Source: a virus. From it: DNA of 35,249 nucleotides. Under the pieces are notes generated by a model that worked only from the letters and a program-made list of their open reading frames with translations, was not told the origin of the DNA and did no database searches. Both the position numbers and the translations under genes were made by a program. This document shows positions 22,009 to 29,000 of this stretch, piece by piece; within the stretch, counting starts at the first letter, position 1, and every line of letters starts with the position of its first letter. The DNA is taken from the IMG/VR virus record IMGVR_UViG_3300005265_000083, positions 1 through 35,249 of that record. The stretch is one strand, 5' to 3'.

Positions 22009-22075
22009 CAAAAACTATGCAAAGCAAAATTATCGCCGCTATCAGAAAAACCACCCAACCTAATGTTTTAATCAT
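21950..22075 (-). CDS. Small single-pass membrane protein, 41 aa
   Basis: From the ATG at 22075 the frame reads MIKTLGWVVFLIAAIILLCI followed by VFEAANMRRMIQRQVDEGGV and K. Residues 5-22 form one membrane helix, followed by a basic amphipathic tail. GGAGGTG lies 5 bases before the ATG. Both ends overlap neighbours by ATGA. Its last 20 codons are part of a 69-base segment repeated after the secreted-protein gene at 22595-22663. Holin-like or small regulatory membrane protein are both possible. Confidence 0.65.
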   Translation of the reverse strand: MIKTLGWVVFLIAAIILLCIVFEAANMRRMIQRQVDEGGVK

Positions 22076-22608
22076 TTTTGCACCTCCTCTGTTTGTGTCC
22101 TAAAAACAATCTTTTGCCCGTTCCACTCTAAACATCCACACCACCTCTGGTGGAATTTATCTTTGTCTTTTTGAGGCCATTCTTGATATGCCTCCAACTC
22201 TTCTTGGTATGCACTCAACCGTTCTTGATATGCCTCCTCCCGCTCTTGATATGCCTCCCGCTCTTCTTGACATACATTCTGCCATTTTTGATATGCCTCT
22301 CGCAGTTTTTGGTATACTTCAAGCAGTTTTTGGTATTCCACCTGCTGTTTTTTGTATACCTTCTGCTCTTTTTTGTATGCCTTCTGTTCTTTTTTGCGTG
22401 CTTCCCACCATTTTCGGTTTGCTTTCTGCATTTCTATAGGTATCTCATTCACCGCTTCGTTCGGAAGTATCTTAAACAAGCGTAGGCGGGTTTCCTGCTC
22501 GTGTTTTGGTTTATCCTTTTTGATTGCCTTTGCTCGCTTATCGTAGTCGTAGCACCATTCTACAAGCACCCCGTGATGACAGTGGATTGCCCAGCCTTGT
22601 TTTTTCAT
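22072..22608 (-). CDS. Heptad-repeat coiled-coil-like protein, MKKQG start
   Basis: A 178-residue protein. Residues 1-25 (MKKQGWAIHCHHGVLVEWCY) contain Cys and His that could bind a metal. Residues 65-145 are about eleven seven-residue repeats of the form AYQEERE, AYQKLRE or VYKKQQV, with Tyr and Gln at fixed positions. The end is WCGCLEWNGQKIVFRTQTEE. On DNA the repeats are 21-base units. The fixed heptad with aromatic residues predicts a long helical rod. Function unknown; I recall AYQE-type repeats only in uncharacterised viral and bacterial proteins. AAGGAGG lies before the ATG, in a duplicated segment. Confidence 0.65.
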   Translation of the reverse strand: MKKQGWAIHCHHGVLVEWCYDYDKRAKAIKKDKPKHEQETRLRLFKILPNEAVNEIPIEMQKANRKWWEARKKEQKAYKKEQKVYKKQQVEYQKLLEVYQKLREAYQKWQNVCQEEREAYQEREEAYQERLSAYQEELEAYQEWPQKDKDKFHQRWCGCLEWNGQKIVFRTQTEEVQK

Positions 22609-22663
22609 TTAATACCTCCTTCATCAACCTGCCGTTGTATCATTCGGCGCATATTCGCAGCCT
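22595..22663. repeat. 69-base direct repeat, copy B
   Basis: Second copy of the segment at 21940-22008. Here the membrane-protein codons (AANMRRMIQRQVDEGG) follow directly after the stop of the secreted-protein gene without the hydrophobic part, so they are a remnant; the MKKQG start and its ribosome site remain in use. Confidence 0.85.
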
Positions 22664-23302
22664 TCAAGGCAGCCACTCACTCAACGATTTTGTTAGTTTT
22701 TTCTCAACCTTTGTGAGTTCCTTTGCGGTGCGGTGTATTTCCCTCAGAATACGCCACGCTTTTTTCAGCTCCCCTTGAAAAAGCACTTTCCAGTAATCCT
22801 CCCAAAGAATATCAATCTGTTTGTGAAGAATTCTGTGACGGGTGAGCAATTTATGACATTTCTTCCCTTGCGTTAAAGCTTTTCCTACTTTAACTGCCCC
22901 TGGTGTACTTGTGATTGTTTTAGTAGTAACGCCACCAAGCAAAGGCAAAGTTGCAAGGTCAACTATTTCCAGTGGGGTTGGTTGAGTAATTTTTTCGGGG
23001 AGAAAAAAATCTTTTGCTTTGGCTGTAAGAGGGTCATGCCCTATCCCACAAATACCTGGAGAAATGTTTTTGAAAAGTTGATAACCGCTCTCTATCTGCT
23101 GCACGAGAGGGGCATTTTCATCAACAAACACTATCGGTTCATTGACTTTCTTAGCAGTAGCAACAGCAGCAGAAGTAAGACACTTTTGAGTAATAGTTTG
23201 GTTTACAGAAACATTGGTAATAAGAACATCCTGCGGCGTTTCTGCAAAGGCAAAACAACTTCCTACCAACAGATAAAAAATTATGGCAAAAAATTTTCCC
23301 AT
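22664..23302 (-). CDS. Secreted protein of unknown function
   Basis: A 212-residue protein with a Sec signal peptide, MGKFFAIIFYLLVGSCFAFA, likely cut before ETPQD. The mature part has two central Cys (PGICGIGHDP, GKKCHK), a hydrophobic Gly-rich segment (VDLATLPLLGGVTTKTIT) and a basic helical end (EIHRTAKELTKVEKKLTKSL). It would act in the periplasm or at the inner membrane. An upstream ATG at 23335 is possible, but AGGAGG six bases before 23302 decides the start. The regulatory-type gene before it ends at 23304. It is not a recognised spanin or lysozyme; a cell-envelope or exclusion role is only inference. Confidence 0.65.
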   Translation of the reverse strand: MGKFFAIIFYLLVGSCFAFAETPQDVLITNVSVNQTITQKCLTSAAVATAKKVNEPIVFVDENAPLVQQIESGYQLFKNISPGICGIGHDPLTAKAKDFFLPEKITQPTPLEIVDLATLPLLGGVTTKTITSTPGAVKVGKALTQGKKCHKLLTRHRILHKQIDILWEDYWKVLFQGELKKAWRILREIHRTAKELTKVEKKLTKSLSEWLP

Positions 23303-23303
23303 C

Positions 23304-23657
23304 TTATACCTCCTTCTTTGAGCGTCTACTTTCATCTTGCACCTCCTCTGGGATTGCAGCTCCCAGTCTTACTAAAAGTCTTTCCAATTCTAAAAAACCT
23401 TCTCTCACTTTTTCTATTTCCTCAACAGTAAAAAGACTCATGCTTTCAAAATGGGTTTTCCCCGCAAATAACCTATAATCGCATTTTTCAAAAGAACCAT
23501 CGGAAACTTTAGCCTGTGGGGAACTATAACATTTTCTTATTGCCTGCTCCGTCAATGATTGAAACGATTTATCTGTCTTGCGTTTTGCTTCCAGTAAAAT
23601 CTCCCAGCTTTCACGTGAAAGATTTACCGCCTTTCTTGGTTTTAATTTACCTTTCAT
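23304..23657 (-). CDS. Ribbon-helix-helix-like DNA-binding protein, 117 aa
   Basis: It begins MKGKLKPRKAVNLSRESWEI, then LLEAKRKTDKSFQSLTEQAI. The short strand KAVNLS followed by two helices fits a ribbon-helix-helix DNA-binding domain, as in Arc/CopG-type regulators. The C-terminal half (FTVEEIEKVREGFLELERLL) is a helical extension, perhaps for oligomerisation. The ATG overlaps the stop of the 21-residue gene, and GAGGTAC lies upstream. As second or third gene after the promoter it is likely part of an early regulatory switch. Confidence 0.6.
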   Translation of the reverse strand: MKGKLKPRKAVNLSRESWEILLEAKRKTDKSFQSLTEQAIRKCYSSPQAKVSDGSFEKCDYRLFAGKTHFESMSLFTVEEIEKVREGFLELERLLVRLGAAIPEEVQDESRRSKKEV

Positions 23658-23719
23658 TTTTTGTACCTCTTCGCCACAATATAATTAAAAAACGCTTTTA
23701 ATTCTTCAATTAGGTTCAT
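23654..23719 (-). CDS. Tiny ORF, 21 aa, coupled on both sides
   Basis: From the ATG at 23719 it reads MNLIEELKAFFNYIVAKRYK K and stops at TGA. The start overlaps the stop of the preceding regulator (ATGA) and the stop overlaps the next ATG. GGAGCGG gives a modest ribosome site. It is an amphipathic helix by pattern. It may be a real peptide or just a coupling leader. Confidence 0.4.
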   Translation of the reverse strand: MNLIEELKAFFNYIVAKRYKK

Positions 23720-23847
23720 ATTCCGCTCCGTAGATATTTCTTTATCAATTCTGTTAAAACTTCTTTCATAGTTTTGCCTTTTTTAGAAACTTTCCCCTTG
23801 AATTTGTTTTTGACATTATCATCAATTTCAATGATTAGTTTTCTCAT
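23716..23847 (-). CDS. Ribbon-helix-helix regulator, first gene of the early operon
   Basis: A 43-residue protein: MRKLIIEIDDNVKNKFKGKV, then SKKGKTMKEVLTELIKKYLR and SGI. The strand KLIIEID, the helix with FKGKV, the GKTM turn and the helix EVLTELIKKYL match the compact ribbon-helix-helix fold (Arc/CopG type), a dimeric DNA-binding repressor. A frame exists up to 23904, but it crosses the promoter. GGAGGTG seven bases before the ATG at 23847 gives the start. It lies just downstream of a strong promoter and duplicated sequence motifs, consistent with autoregulation (inference). Confidence 0.75.
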   Translation of the reverse strand: MRKLIIEIDDNVKNKFKGKVSKKGKTMKEVLTELIKKYLRSGI

Positions 23848-23866
23848 TTTTTTCACCTCCATCATA

Positions 23867-23895
23867 AATATACCATTTTCATATATATTTGTCAA
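23867..23895 (-). promoter_or_regulatory. Extended -10 sigma70 promoter for the early operon
   Basis: Minus-strand TTGACA (23890-23895), a 17-base spacer and TATATT (23867-23872) with TGG directly before the -10. Transcription would begin near 23860, 13 bases before the regulator's ATG, and run leftwards through the early genes. The -35 box, spacer length and extended -10 match the promoters at 14411-14467, 16492-16548 and 25529-25557. Confidence 0.85.
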
Positions 23896-23977
23896 GAGGC
23901 TCAAGAAGCCCTTCTATCAAGGGATTTCAGAAGGGGGTATTTTTGACACCTCGCAGAGGCTTGTCTGGCAAGGGATT
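23895..23977. promoter_or_regulatory. Putative operator region: direct and inverted repeats upstream of the early promoter
   Basis: AGAGGCT occurs at 23895-23901 and 23955-23961, and CAAGGGATT at 23918-23926 and 23969-23977, giving two copies of the same pair with gaps of 16 and 7 bases. An inverted repeat (CCCTTCT 23909-23915 / AGAAGGG 23929-23935) lies between. The first copy overlaps the -35 box. These could be binding sites for the ribbon-helix-helix proteins encoded next door (inference). The remaining bases to 24050 are AT-rich with no gene seen. Confidence 0.45.
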
Positions 23978-24051
23978 AGAAAATATATCACTTTGAGAAA
24001 AAAAATAAATTTTTTTTAATTTTTTTTCTTTTTGCTCTTTTTTTTACACTA

Positions 24052-24089
24052 AAAAAAAAGCGAACGGCTTCCCGTCTGCCGCTCGCTTT
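24052..24089 (-). terminator. Strong rho-independent terminator
   Basis: Minus-strand RNA would form a 12-base-pair stem (AAAGCGAGCGGC with GCCGTTCGCTTT, one G-U pair) with a 9-base loop, followed by nine T. It ends the operon from 25400 to 24120 and insulates it from the early promoter at 23867-23895. Confidence 0.9.
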
Positions 24090-24119
24090 CTCCCCGCGCC
24101 AATTCTGTTGTTTTATCTA

Positions 24120-24809
24120 TTATTCGTATTTCACAACAATTTTGCAGTCATATATTTTCTTATGCACTATTCCTTTTTCAGAAGGTATAACAAAAAATGC
24201 CTTTTCCAACTTTTCCCCAGTGTCCATTTCTTTGTCTACCTTTTCTTCTATAATCGTTCTGCCATCAACTTGCAAATATGCCTTTGACAATTTAATTTTT
24301 TTATCAAAGTTGTTTTGCAGGGAATAATTTATTTTTATTTCCCTATCTGTATCCTCTATTTTGTTCGCGGGGGTAATATACACTTCCGCAGGAAAATACA
24401 AACCTACGCCTTTCAGTGCTTCAATAGTTACAGCCCTTTCCAAAACTTTTCCTGGAAGTTGCTGGTCTTTTCCATAAACATATAAAACCGCTTTAAGGTT
24501 TATATTATACGTACCTGCGTCTTTTACCCCAGCTTCAAGCAAAGTAAACGATACGCAGTATGTATCTTTTTTATGCGGTCTTAATGCGTGTGCGCCAGGG
24601 TCTTTGCGTAAAAAAACTTTTCCATTTTTCTCAAGTTGAATTTTCCCTAAAAGAATACTTTTGCTGCTAACTGAGTTGTTTTCTAAGACAAATTTTAGGT
24701 CTATTGGGGTATCTGCGTATTCAACCTGGCTTGGGCATTCTAAATCGTCAATACAGAATTCAACATTCTCTAAGCACTCTAATGTAAACTCTTTTGTTAT
24801 TGCGTTCAT
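24120..24809 (-). CDS. Two-domain beta-sandwich protein, unknown function
   Basis: A 229-residue protein made of two similar halves. In each, a strand with a DTPIDLKFVLENNS-like or REIKINYSLQNNF motif is followed by K-x-L-x-G-K-x-Q-L-type strands and a closing alternating strand (YNINLKAVLYVYG; YDCKIVVKYE). The layout resembles Ig-like/CARDB-type beta-sandwiches that mediate protein contacts. No signal peptide is seen, so it is cytosolic or virion-associated. GAGGTGA lies 4 bases before the ATG. It is the last gene of its operon, just before the terminator. Confidence 0.6.
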   Translation of the reverse strand: MNAITKEFTLECLENVEFCIDDLECPSQVEYADTPIDLKFVLENNSVSSKSILLGKIQLEKNGKVFLRKDPGAHALRPHKKDTYCVSFTLLEAGVKDAGTYNINLKAVLYVYGKDQQLPGKVLERAVTIEALKGVGLYFPAEVYITPANKIEDTDREIKINYSLQNNFDKKIKLSKAYLQVDGRTIIEEKVDKEMDTGEKLEKAFFVIPSEKGIVHKKIYDCKIVVKYE

Positions 24810-24813
24810 CTTC

Positions 24814-24975
24814 TCACCTCTTCAATATTTTTTTTCTACACTTTGCACAGATATATTCTCTGAGTGGCTTATATATTTTTAACTCTTTACTCTCAACAAC
24901 TCTATGGCACTCAGGGCACATATCATAATCACCTGGCATTTTTCTTTCTATTCTTACATTTTCTTCAATGTCCAT
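24814..24975 (-). CDS. Zinc-ribbon small protein, 53 aa
   Basis: It begins MDIEENVRIERKMPGDYDMC and has PECH then YICAKCRKKILKR: two CxxC knuckles about 23 residues apart, a rubredoxin-type zinc ribbon. Such small phage proteins can bind nucleic acid or host RNA polymerase, but no specific target is visible. The frame is open to 25023, yet AAAGGAG precedes the ATG at 24975, which is the likely start. It lies 4 bases before the beta-sandwich gene. Confidence 0.6.
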   Translation of the reverse strand: MDIEENVRIERKMPGDYDMCPECHRVVESKELKIYKPLREYICAKCRKKILKR

Positions 24976-25030
24976 AGCTCTCCTTTTAGCCGCTTGGAAT
25001 ATTGCTCTTTGTAAAATAGACATTATCTTA

Positions 25031-25204
25031 TTAGGCGAAAAGTTCTTTAATTTTCTTAAAAATTTCTTTTATTTTCGCCACAACGGAATCATCCTTAGGG
25101 GTAGGCGTTAAAGACGCAATACTCCCAGCCAATCTTAAAGCCGCTTCAACGCAATTTACCAACTCAGACAAATTGCGCATAATGTAAGCAATAATCTTAT
25201 TCAC
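25031..25204 (-). CDS. Small helical protein with GTG start, 57 aa
   Basis: From GTG at 25204 it reads MNKIIAYIMRNLSELVNCVE, then AALRLAGSIASLTPTPKDDS and VVAKIKEIFKKIKELFA. It has a moderately hydrophobic N-terminal helix, a proline hinge and a basic amphipathic C-terminal helix. AAGGAGG lies 9 bases upstream. It follows the holin-like gene after 19 bases, so a lysis-accessory or membrane-active role is possible; I do not recognise the family. Confidence 0.6.
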   Translation of the reverse strand: MNKIIAYIMRNLSELVNCVEAALRLAGSIASLTPTPKDDSVVAKIKEIFKKIKELFA

Positions 25205-25223
25205 TCTATATCACCTCCTTTTA

Positions 25224-25400
25224 TTATTTTTTTTCTAAAAAGCGCAACATATTCTCTATAGCATTACTTAATCTATCATTTGCCATTGTGGAATGAGTAA
25301 GATGGTTTTTAACAACATTAACAAACAAATGGACAGTATAGATTATCGCACCTATAGAAAAAGTCGCTACTCCATATTGGCTTAATTGAATTATATCCAT
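25224..25400 (-). CDS. Holin-like small membrane protein, 58 aa
   Basis: It begins MDIIQLSQYGVATFSIGAII, then YTVHLFVNVVKNHLTHSTMA and ends NMLRFLEKK. One membrane helix (residues about 9-30) is followed by a hydrophilic amphipathic helix with a basic end, the layout of many small class III holins and BhlA-type phage proteins. ACGGAGG lies 5 bases before the ATG. It is the first gene of a four-gene operon that ends at the terminator. No endolysin is recognisable next to it, so the holin call is tentative. Confidence 0.55.
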   Translation of the reverse strand: MDIIQLSQYGVATFSIGAIIYTVHLFVNVVKNHLTHSTMANDRLSNAIENMLRFLEKK

Positions 25401-25467
25401 TTTACCTCCGTTTTAAAAAAGTTTAAACCTTCGCCACAAGGTCTCAACTTCATTTTACCGTTTTCAA

Positions 25468-25484
25468 CCGCGGAGGGGCCGCGG
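25468..25484. promoter_or_regulatory. GC-rich hairpin between two GTTTAAAC palindromes
   Basis: CCGCGG-AGGGG-CCGCGG forms a six-pair GC stem in a strongly AT-rich gap; a T-run (25492-25499) follows on the plus strand. GTTTAAAC occurs at 25421-25428 and again at 25539-25546, the latter inside the spacer of the plus-strand promoter. This may be a terminator for rightward transcription, an operator, or part of an origin; nothing decides between them. Confidence 0.4.
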
Positions 25485-25528
25485 GCAAATCTTTTTTTTC
25501 GCTCTTAATTTTTTTTTAAAAAAAAGAC

Positions 25529-25557
25529 TTGACAAGCAGTTTAAACTATGCTATTAT
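25529..25557 (+). promoter_or_regulatory. Plus-strand extended -10 promoter for a candidate ncRNA
   Basis: TTGACA (25529-25534), exactly 17 bases, then TATTAT (25552-25557) with TGC before the -10. It has the same design as the minus-strand promoters but points rightwards, against all the genes. Start of transcription would be near 25564. No plus-strand gene with a plausible product follows. Confidence 0.82.
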
Positions 25558-25563
25558 ACAAAC

Positions 25564-25900
25564 ATAAAACCGACTGGGGATTTAAATCTTATGCGGTCGG
25601 TGCACAGAAAAAGCATAAGAGCTAACCCTAAAATTGCCTCCCGATACACTAAGGGCATTTTAGAAAAGTATAATAAAAAACCAGTGGCGAAGCATAAAGA
25701 TTACGCACTATGTCTGCTTCCCTTTCTCAGCAACCGCAGAGTTTTGGAATAGATAGTTAGCTTAAACAAGCCGAGAGAAAACGGGTTCTGCGAAAATCAA
25801 ATTTCGCTCTTGTTGAATATAAAAAACCCACTTCCGCACGGGGATACTAAGCCCTTTTTGTCCCCCCTCAACCTAAGGGCATTTTTAAAAGTATCCTAAA
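25564..25900 (+). ncRNA. Candidate structured non-coding RNA, unknown family
   Basis: A stretch of about 340 bases follows a strong plus-strand promoter, without a credible coding frame but dense in complementary segments. Order: an H-type pseudoknot (ACCGAC 25569 with GTCGGT 25596, and CTTATGC 25588 with GCATAAG 25613); hairpin CTAAAAT/ATTTTAG (25628/25657); hairpin AGTG-CG/CGCACT (25683/25704); a long-range stem CGCAGA/TCTGCG (25735/25787) enclosing GCTT-AAAC-AAGC and CCG/CGG hairpins; hairpin GCGAAA/TTTCGC (25790/25802); and a two-part closing hairpin GGATACT+GCCCTT with AAGGGC+AGTATCC (25842-25896), followed by a weak T-run inside. It does not fit RNase P, 6S or a complete tmRNA. The 3' end is uncertain. 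Confidence 0.6.
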
Positions 25901-25904
25901 AAAG
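25649..25904. repeat. Pair of 32-base imperfect direct repeats in the ncRNA region
   Basis: CTAAGGGCATTTT followed by AAAAGTAT and an A-run occurs at 25649-25680 and 25873-25904 with a few differences. Each copy provides the 3' side of a hairpin. Beyond 25905 the gap up to 26003 is almost pure A/T with no gene or clear structure. Confidence 0.6.
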
Positions 25905-26003
25905 CTTAAAAATTTGGAACTTTTTAAAACAAAAAAAAATAAAAAAAAACATTTTTATAAACGCCACTTTTTTAAAATTTCAAAGAACAATTAACTTAAA
26001 AAC

Positions 26004-29000
26004 TTAATCTTTATATTTGTATCTTTTATTCTTATTTTTGTATCTTTTATCCTCTTTTTCCGTTCCAAATACTGCGTGCTGAAACATTTCAATAGCATTC
26101 CTTTCTATTTTATAATAGTCCATTCCTTTCGCTTTATATCGTTTGTCAAGAGCAGAATGAATTTGTCTTAATGCTGCTCTATCAATAGTTCTGTATCCTG
26201 TTACTGGGGCAATTGACCTAAAAGCCCGTCTTCTTGCTCCTATATCTACTTCTAATTCCTTTCTGGCAGGACGTAGTTTATTGAGATTTTTTATAATGTT
26301 TTGCACATATCCCTTGCGGAAAGTTAGTATATTGCTTAATAGCCTCGCTACATCGCTACCTTGTTCAGCAGGACTTCTTTGTGCCCTTTCATACATAAAA
26401 TGGATATTATTTGTTACCTCTCTGGCAACATATCCTGCCATTGTTTCTTTGCCATCTCTCGCTAATATTTCCAAAGCGTATTTTCTCTGTAAAGGTTCTA
26501 TATCGCCAAAGCCCGCCGCTTTCATCATTTTGGTTAAATCATCGGGATATTCTTTTAATGCTTGTTTAACACGAGATATTTTTAGCTTGAAACACAACAA
26601 TCTGTTCACTTCATCTGTCCAGGGATATTTGCTTATTTTATCAGCGAATTTATTTAGAGTTTTAAATCCTGGCAATCCCCCGAATTCCTCAAATAGATAA
26701 TCTCGTTTAATCCCTTTTAACTGCGAAACATAGGTATAAAAATATTTTAATTCATTTTCGGTTAACGGAGTTTTTAGAGCAAGTTTTAAATCTTCTGGAG
26801 AAGTATAAAAGGCAAGATTTTGGTGTAGGTTTCTTAACCATTTGCGGGGGTCTAAGAACACTGCTTTCATCGCTTGAGAATAAAATATAGAAACCCAATT
26901 GGAGAGTTCATTCGGAATATCTTTTTGCCCTTTTATCTCTCTTAAATTTCTGCTTAAAGCCCCAGCCACTTTCACAGGGTCAGCGAATAAATTGAAATTA
27001 GCGTTAAACAAAGCCATAAAACCATTCATTTCGGGGCGTAATTCTGTGAGATAAATCATTTGTCTTATGTATTTTGCATATCGCTTTAATATGTCTCTAT
27101 CATAACTCTGGAATACTACACCCTGTCTTGTTTTTAGATGTCCCTTACTCATTGTAGTTGCACCATATTGAGATAAAGATATTTTTGGTTTAATTACTTC
27201 TCCTATATCATAACCGCTTCGGATTATCCCCCAACTTCTGCCAGCAAGCCATTTCTTTAATGCTTCGTCCCCTTTGCTTTCTAATATATCAGTTGCTTTA
27301 GTTAATTCTGATTGTGGAGCATTAGGAATAGGTATTTTATAATCTCGCCAGTCATAGAAACGGTTATACCTAACCATTGTCTCAAAACTCTTTAAGGTGC
27401 TTGATATTTCTTTAGCAATTGCTTTTTCAGCAGGAGTAATATTAAGAGGTTTTTTTGGTTTTCCTGTTACGTATTCAGGAAGTTGCGAAGCAACATAATC
27501 ATTTATTCTCTGGACTGCTTGTTTATTTGCGGCAATTCTACCAAAATTCTCTCCGCCTGATTTTTCAAGTTTGTCCATATAATCGTTGATTTTTTTGTTT
27601 AGAGACAGCCGTTTATCGTTTAATCTTCTCCAAACATCTCCAAATGGCTGTCCTGTTTGACTTTCCATGTTTTGCGTATAATATCTCATATCAAGCAAAG
27701 GATTTATACGAGCTTTCTTTAGTGGACTTTTTGCTCTTTCCCTTTTGTAATATCGGTTTATTTTATCAACCTCTGCTTTTATTTTAGGGTTTTTCTCTAA
27801 CGCTTTTTTGGTTGTTTCTCTCGCTTTAATTACGGGAACTTCATCAAGCATTCGTTTAATCAATTCCTTACCTTCGGTTTCAGTAATAAATTTATGTCCT
27901 GCAATGTATCCTTCGGCTTTTAACCCTAAATCTTGTTTCATCCGCTCAAAATCTTTATCAGTCAATTCACCTCTTTTTTTCAGCCCTTCTTTTAATTTAG
28001 CGATTTTGTTTTCGGTCTTTAAGGTAATAACCCGTTTATATCCTATTCGTGATGGGCGTGCTTTTTTTACGGCAGTAATAATATCCTTTAATTGCTGTTC
28101 TGTAATATCTTTATGCATAAGATCCCTGTGGGAAGTTATTTTTTTAACCACATTACTAAATTGTTTTTTAGTCAAACCTCTGCTTGCTGCCCAAGCGTGA
28201 GCGGTACGTCTTAATTTTTGGACTTCTGGGCTAACTATTTTCTCTAACTTTACCCTTCTCGCCTTCTTTGAAATATCCCTACCTGGAACTTTAGAAATAC
28301 TTTCAATCATATCTTTGTTGCGGATTATCACTTCGGCTTCTAATCTTTTTCTTACTCCATCTGTCCTGCTACGCATATCTATTACATCTACCCCTTGCTT
28401 GTCAAGTTCCTTTTCTAATGCTTCGCCAGTACCTAAATTCTTTTTAAGCTCCAAGAACTCATTTGCTTGCATAACCTTTGCTTCTGGTTTTATCGTAATA
28501 GCAAATACTTCACCTGGCTCTTTATAGTCAGGCATTTGCCATCTGCCGTCTTTCCATATTTCACCTTTTACATCGGCTTCGGCAAACCCTTTTGCTACAT
28601 CAAAATTAGAAGAAACAGAAATGCCTTTTGCTTCGGCGAACTTTCCTTTTGCTGGGGCGAGACCTACTTTGCTTATCTTTTTTGCTCCCGCTTTAGTCGT
28701 CCCGTGAAAAAAGGTCTCTCCTGTCTTAAAAACTTTTTTGGCTAATACTACAGGAGCACCTTCTGTTTTGGCTTTAATTTCGGCTTTTTTAGGTATCTCT
28801 GGCTGAATACCTTTCCCTGCTGTTTCTGCCCACCTTTCACGCAGAAAATCCTGCCCTGTCATACTCTCGGCAGGCTTTGCTACAGGAGCAGCAGGTTTTT
28901 GGATGTCAGACGGTTTAGCATTAAGTAGTTTTTCTAATGTTAAATTTCCTATTTGGTTTGTCCCCTTTTCAAAAGGCTTTAAAGCGTTCTTTTTAACGGT

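Noticed and set aside
22150-22485. Plus-strand frames of up to 111 codons opposite the heptad-repeat gene
   Set aside because: They are periodic shadows of the 21-base repeats (Leu/Cys/Phe-rich or Pro/Ala-rich), without start signals.
25681-25745. tmRNA: the bases after 25687 would encode AKHKDYAL, similar to proteolysis tags, with pseudoknot upstream
   Set aside because: No tRNA-like ends: no T-arm GGTTCGA-type sequence, no acceptor pairing and no CCA; the frame continues well past YAL. Similarity is probably chance, though a profile search would settle it.
25628-25900. RNase P RNA or 6S RNA
   Set aside because: Conserved RNase P core sequences and the long closing helix with central bubble of 6S are absent.
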